From Candidatus Hecatellales archaeon (GTDB lineage Archaea > Thermoproteota > Bathyarchaeia > Hecatellales > Hecatellaceae): a stretch of DNA of 8,558 nucleotides. A program made the translations under genes and the position numbers. The notes under the pieces were generated by a model. It ran no database searches, was not told where the DNA came from, and saw only the letters and a list, made by a program, of their open reading frames with translations. Below are positions 5,806 through 8,558 of the stretch, piece by piece (the first letter of the stretch is position 1; each line of letters starts with the position of its first letter). Location: positions 1 to 8,558 of the forward strand of contig QMYD01000039.1 of NCBI GenBank assembly GCA_003662485.1, written 5' to 3'.

Positions 5806-6827
5806 CCCTCCAGCCTCAACACCGCCACAAGCCTTGTAAGCCCACCATGAACATGTACAGCATGCTCCTCCACAGTTTTAAATCCTTGGGCCTCGGCTAG
5901 GGCTGGAAGCCCAGCCTCCACGGGTGAGGCCATGCATAGGTAGGCTCCCCTAGAAAGGATTTCAGCTGAGGCTGCTAGGAAGCCCTCTAAGAGCTGGCTG
6001 AGGCTTCTTCCAGCGGTACTCGCAGACCTCCCGTAGGGTGGATCCGTAGCGACAGCTTTAATCCCTCTAACCGGGGGGAGTAGGGCGTCAGCCACCATGA
6101 GGTCGTAGTCTTCCACCCCATAATGTTTCAGGTTAAGCCTTGCTCCCTTAACCATCCTAGCTTGGAGGTCTCCGCCTACGGGCTTCACCCCTATGAGGCC
6201 TGCCTCCACTAGGATGGTTCCCGTCCCGCAGAAGGGGTCGTAGAGGATTTCACCCCTCCTAGCCCTCGCAAGGTTAACCATGCACCTTGCAAACTTAGGC
6301 TGGAGGGTTGAAGGATGGGAGAAAGGCTTCCTCCCAGGCCTCCTAGCCGAAAACTCTTTCACAGGAATCTGCCAGCTTGAAAAACCGAAGAGGAAGCTTC
6401 CATCCCTAAGCCTAAGCCCGAGGAAAACCTTGCCTGGAGCCTTCAGATTCACCTTTAAGCCCTTAACCCTCCTCAGAATTATGGCTCCAATCTCCCTCTC
6501 AAGCTCCGGGGCCTCCTTAACCCTGGCAGCCCCGCAGACCCTTCTAACCCTAACAGCAAAGCTTTCACCCTCCCCTATGAAGTCTTCAAAGGCTGTTTCC
6601 CTACAGTTCCTAAGGATTTCCTCGGCTTCAGCCCTGCAGGTGAAAAGTTCTATGCCTGAAAGTCTGCTGTAGGCAGCTCGCCTCCACACAGCTTCAACAG
6701 CCTCCCTTTGGGCTTCAAGTCTTAGGAGGCAGGGTTTCTCCTCAACCACCCTGTAGGGGAGCGATTCAGCTTCAAGGATGGCTTTAACTTCGGCTGAGGG
6801 TAGGGTTGGATGCTCCCCTGAAAGCAC
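5802..6827 (-). CDS. tRNA (guanine10-N2)-methyltransferase, THUMP-domain archaeal type (Trm-G10)
   Basis: This 341-residue protein combines an N-terminal THUMP RNA-binding region (roughly residues 40-145) with a C-terminal Rossmann methyltransferase. HPSTLQPKFAR (171-181) is the linker motif of the family, DPFCGTGT (197-204) the SAM-binding motif, GGD (218-220) the acidic ribose-binding end, and DPPYG (262-266) the N-methylation catalytic motif. By family it should convert guanosine 10 of tRNA to m2G and m2,2G. The start is uncertain: GTG 6827 opens directly at LSGEHPTLP, yet the preceding in-frame codons read LKVFTV, which resembles the hydrophobic strand that normally precedes this motif. 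A CTG at 6842 could be the true start; no ATG, GTG or TTG precedes it nearby in frame. It overlaps rnz by 4 bases. Confidence 0.93.
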   Translation of the reverse strand: MLSGEHPTLPSAEVKAILEAESLPYRVVEEKPCLLRLEAQREAVEAVWRRAAYSRLSGIELFTCRAEAEEILRNCRETAFEDFIGEGESFAVRVRRVCGAARVKEAPELEREIGAIILRRVKGLKVNLKAPGKVFLGLRLRDGSFLFGFSSWQIPVKEFSARRPGRKPFSHPSTLQPKFARCMVNLARARRGEILYDPFCGTGTILVEAGLIGVKPVGGDLQARMVKGARLNLKHYGVEDYDLMVADALLPPVRGIKAVATDPPYGRSASTAGRSLSQLLEGFLAASAEILSRGAYLCMASPVEAGLPALAEAQGFKTVEEHAVHVHGGLTRLVAVLRLEG

Positions 6828-6867
6828 GGTGAAAACCTTCAGCCAGCCCAGCTGAAGCCACCTAAAA

Positions 6868-6876
6868 CATTTTATT
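6868..6876 (-). promoter_or_regulatory. TATA-like box for the tRNA methyltransferase-rnz pair
   Basis: The minus strand reads AATAAAATG. With the usual archaeal spacing, transcription would start near 6845, leaving a leader of about 18 bases before GTG 6827, or almost none before the possible CTG start at 6842. The same T-rich stretch could serve the divergent plus-strand gene. Confidence 0.4.
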
Positions 6877-6886
6877 CCAACAAGCC

Positions 6887-6893
6887 TAAATAG
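6887..6893 (+). promoter_or_regulatory. Possible TATA-like box for the small membrane protein gene
   Basis: TAAATAG is centred about 27 bases before TTG 6916, as for other starts here. However, a GGGGAG at 6906-6911 suggests a transcribed ribosome site, in which case the TTTTATT at 6870-6876 would be the better box. I cannot choose between them. Confidence 0.3.
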
Positions 6894-6915
6894 CCTTAAA
6901 CCTTAGGGGAGAATA

Positions 6916-7188
6916 TTGAGGTTCAGAAGCCTACTTGCACCCATCGTTTTAGGCCTCCTCTTCGGCCTGCTTAGCCTGAACCTGTGGTATGGCTATTTTG
7001 CAGGCTTCATCCTTCCGGAAATGTATCGGCCCCTCCACCACTGGATGTACGGTGTTACGTTACTGGCCTTTGGAGCTTGGAAGAGTAGGAGGAGCTATGG
7101 GAAATTCCTCCTCGTGGTTGGAGTTGTCCTCCTCCTCGACGACCTCCACGACCTACTTCAAATCTTTAATCTTAGCTTAAGCTTTTGA
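6916..7188 (+). CDS. Small three-helix membrane protein of unknown function
   Basis: I do not recognise this 90-residue protein. It has three likely membrane segments: residues about 6-32, 41-55 and 63-82. The basic N-terminus (R2, R4) and the loop KSRRSYGK (56-63) would both lie in the cytoplasm by the positive-inside rule, placing the first loop and the C-terminus outside. The HH pair (41-42) starts helix 2 and DDLHD (75-79) lies in the outer part of helix 3, so the polar residues could meet near one membrane face. There is no signal-peptide cleavage site and no cysteine. The TTG start at 6916 has GGGGAG four bases ahead. The gene is divergent from the tRNA methyltransferase and its last 17 bases overlap the tail of the convergent prs gene. 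Its hydrophobic pattern and ribosome site make it likely to be real. Confidence 0.7.
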   Translation: MRFRSLLAPIVLGLLFGLLSLNLWYGYFAGFILPEMYRPLHHWMYGVTLLAFGAWKSRRSYGKFLLVVGVVLLLDDLHDLLQIFNLSLSF

Positions 7189-8050
7189 CGGCTTCGGCGA
7201 GGAGGCCTGCCACGGAAACCCTGCTAGTGAAGGTTGGAATGGTGTCGGTGGAAACTACCTCCCTAACACCTGAGCTGAGGATTTTCTCATAGTTTTCCCT
7301 GTCAGCTAGGAAGTGGGTGCAGGCTGCATAGATTTCGCCTGCCCCCTCCCCCCTAAGGGTTTCAGCAGCCAGCCTAACAGTCCCACCACTACTAATAATG
7401 TCGTCGAAAATTATGATTCTGCGACCCCTAGCCTCTCCCTCCTCAAGCACCATGGAGACCTCCCCTGTAATCCTATCCCTCTTCTTCCCAAACCAGCCGT
7501 AGCCTCCACCCAGAATCTTTGAAGCCTCCTCAGCCATTCTAACAGCCTTCCTGTCGGGAGCGAAGGCCGAGGCACCCTTAAAGCCCAAATCTAGGAAGTG
7601 CTTGGCTAGGATTCCCACGGCAGAGAGGTTTACGCACTCCATTCCAACCCTCCCAAAGACTTCTGGGCTGTGCACGTCGACGGTAATCATCCTTTGAACT
7701 CCAAGCGTTTTGAGAAGTTTGAGAATGGCTTCGATGCTTACAGGCTCGTTGGGTCTGAAAACCTTATCCTGCCTTGCATAGGCTAGGTAGGGAACCACCG
7801 CCACAATTTCTGAGGCTCCGGAGCGGTGGGCTGCATCCGCCAAGAGGAAGAGCTGGATTAGATGGGTGTTCTGGGGCGGATAGGTTGACTGGACGATGAA
7901 GACCTTCTCGCCTTTAACCTCGCTGGTAAGCCTAACATAGGATTCCCCATCCGGGAAGTGTTTAGCCTCCACCTCAACGAAGTCTAGGCCTGAAAGCCTT
8001 GCTACCTCCTCAGCCAGCCTTGCTGAGGCAGGCCCCCCTATCACGAGCAT
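7172..8050 (-). CDS. prs: Ribose-phosphate pyrophosphokinase (PRPP synthase)
   Basis: This 292-residue cytoplasmic enzyme transfers diphosphate from ATP to ribose 5-phosphate, making PRPP for purine, pyrimidine, histidine and cofactor synthesis. Visible motifs are the nucleotide-binding FPDGESYVR (32-40), VPYLAYARQDKVF (86-98), VDVHS (124-128) with H127, the flexible-loop KKRDR (189-193) and the PRPP-binding loop FDDIISSGGT (215-224). The length of just under 300 fits the short archaeal forms rather than the 310-320 of bacterial enzymes. The ATG at 8050 has GGTGA at 8054-8058 three bases ahead. The gene stands alone on its strand. It converges with the small membrane protein gene, overlapping by 17 bases, and diverges from the radical SAM gene. 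Confidence 0.96.
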   Translation of the reverse strand: MLVIGGPASARLAEEVARLSGLDFVEVEAKHFPDGESYVRLTSEVKGEKVFIVQSTYPPQNTHLIQLFLLADAAHRSGASEIVAVVPYLAYARQDKVFRPNEPVSIEAILKLLKTLGVQRMITVDVHSPEVFGRVGMECVNLSAVGILAKHFLDLGFKGASAFAPDRKAVRMAEEASKILGGGYGWFGKKRDRITGEVSMVLEEGEARGRRIIIFDDIISSGGTVRLAAETLRGEGAGEIYAACTHFLADRENYEKILSSGVREVVSTDTIPTFTSRVSVAGLLAEAVKSLS

Positions 8051-8097
8051 GCTTCACCAGCCCCAACCTTGTTAAAAGTTAAAGGTTCACTCCATAT

Positions 8098-8106
8098 CAA
8101 ATTTAT
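8098..8106. promoter_or_regulatory. Divergent TATA-like element between prs and the radical SAM gene
   Basis: CAAATTTAT is a near-palindrome and shares AAATTTAT with the element in the thpR/UPF0200 gap. For prs it predicts a transcript start near 8075, giving a leader that includes the GGTGA ribosome site. In the plus direction it would start transcription near 8128, which conflicts with the TTG at 8122; a second AT-rich stretch at 8071-8084 could instead drive that gene. Confidence 0.4.
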
Positions 8107-8121
8107 GGGGGCCTCCTGGGC

Positions 8122-8558
8122 TTGTGGAGGATTATTAGGCCTGACGCTGTGAGGGTTCTTGGAGACGAGAAGTGTCGTAGAAGTCTTAAACGCTACTTCG
8201 CCATCTTGGAGGAGCGTAGCCAAGCCAAGTTTAGGATAGCTAGGAGGCTTAAGGCAGACTTCACCGGGGAGGAGCCGCTTGAGGAGCTTTGGAGCCTCCA
8301 CGAAAGGCTAACCAGAGAGTACTATGAATTGGAGGCAAAACTCGACCATGCTAAGGAAAGCTTTGAAACCCTCAAACCTGTAAAGCCCTCCTACCTCGAC
8401 CTTAAAGTGGAAATAGCTAGACGAATACTTAGGGAATGCCATTTCTGTGAGAGACGTTGCAGGGTTAACAGGCTTGAAGGCGAGAGGGGCTTCTGCCGCT
8501 GCGGGGTTGAGGCTGAGGTTTCAAGCTTCTTCAGCCATATGGGTGAGGAGCCTGAGCT
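8122..8558 (+). CDS. PflX-like radical SAM protein, N-terminal part (cut off by window edge)
   Basis: About 145 codons are visible. The first 100 residues are helical and charged, with a probable coiled coil around residues 50-85. They are followed by CHFCERRC (106-113), VNRLEGERGFC (115-125) and C127. This Cys pattern, CxxCxxxC followed by R and then GxC, is typical of the start of COG1313/PflX-like proteins, relatives of pyruvate formate-lyase activating enzyme. The radical SAM CxxxCxxC itself would lie downstream, beyond the right edge, so it is not seen. The substrate of this archaeal group is unknown. The start is uncertain: the TTG at 8122 gives LWRIIRPDAVRVL, where the IRPDA part looks conserved, but no ribosome site precedes it. 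The next in-frame option is GTG 8149, which would remove that segment. The gene is divergent from prs. Confidence 0.8.
   Translation, partial: MWRIIRPDAVRVLGDEKCRRSLKRYFAILEERSQAKFRIARRLKADFTGEEPLEELWSLHERLTREYYELEAKLDHAKESFETLKPVKPSYLDLKVEIARRILRECHFCERRCRVNRLEGERGFCRCGVEAEVSSFFSHMGEEPE

Noticed and set aside
8105..8152. Fifteen-codon frame from ATG 8105 overlapping the radical SAM start
   Set aside because: It is short, has no ribosome site and lies at the TATA-like element itself.
8041..8301. Minus-strand frame of 86 codons
   Set aside because: It lies opposite the radical SAM gene and across the prs promoter; the product shows no pattern.
1..8558. Search by eye for tRNA, rRNA, CRISPR repeats, insertion sequences and att sites
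   Set aside because: No T-arm-like GGTTCRANNCC in cloverleaf context, no regularly spaced repeats and no transposase or integrase were seen; almost all of the window is protein-coding.

Overview
The window reads as a densely packed archaeal chromosome segment with no mobile elements. The archaeal assignment rests on gene content: a class I (archaeal) CCA-adding enzyme, a THUMP-domain tRNA G10 methyltransferase of the archaeal type, the archaea-specific UPF0200 and UPF0201 families, a stand-alone Lrp/AsnC effector domain, and AT-rich TATA-like boxes about 27 bases upstream of apparently leaderless starts. A TACK-group lineage such as Bathyarchaeia would fit, but this is an impression and not a demonstration. 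Translation starts lean strongly to TTG.

Layout. Positions 1-2807 (minus strand) hold an overlapping operon read in the order thpR-like 2',3'-cyclic phosphodiesterase, cca, and a larA-family nickel racemase cut off by the left edge. A short divergent promoter region (2821-2875) separates it from a plus-strand run: a UPF0200 P-loop kinase-like protein, a UPF0201 protein, a TIM-barrel protein of the sugar isomerase/endonuclease IV superfamily, and, probably from its own promoter, a stand-alone Lrp/AsnC-type domain. That run ends base-to-base against a minus-strand pair, the tRNA G10 methyltransferase followed by ribonuclease Z with a 4-base overlap. A small three-helix membrane protein of unknown function (plus) diverges from this pair and overlaps the tail of ribose-phosphate pyrophosphokinase (minus). 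A second divergent promoter region leads to the N-terminal part of a PflX-like radical SAM protein, cut off by the right edge.

How it works together. The main theme is tRNA maturation: RNase Z trims the 3' trailer, the CCA enzyme adds or repairs the CCA end, the THUMP methylase modifies G10, and ThpR acts on 2',3'-cyclic phosphate RNA ends. UPF0201 has been discussed as an RNA-binding protein. PRPP synthase feeds nucleotide and cofactor synthesis. LarA, the TIM-barrel protein, the small membrane protein and the radical SAM protein are the less expected members.

Points most worth attention: the CCA enzyme has Asn where the third catalytic Asp is expected; the TIM-barrel protein keeps all nine endonuclease IV-type metal ligands; the small membrane protein has a possible metal site made of HH and DDLHD; both divergent gene pairs share an AAATTTAT element; and the hexamer AAGCCT/AGGCTT is strikingly over-represented in every codon phase. 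No tRNA, rRNA, CRISPR array, insertion sequence or integrase was seen. Every intergenic gap is under 100 bases.
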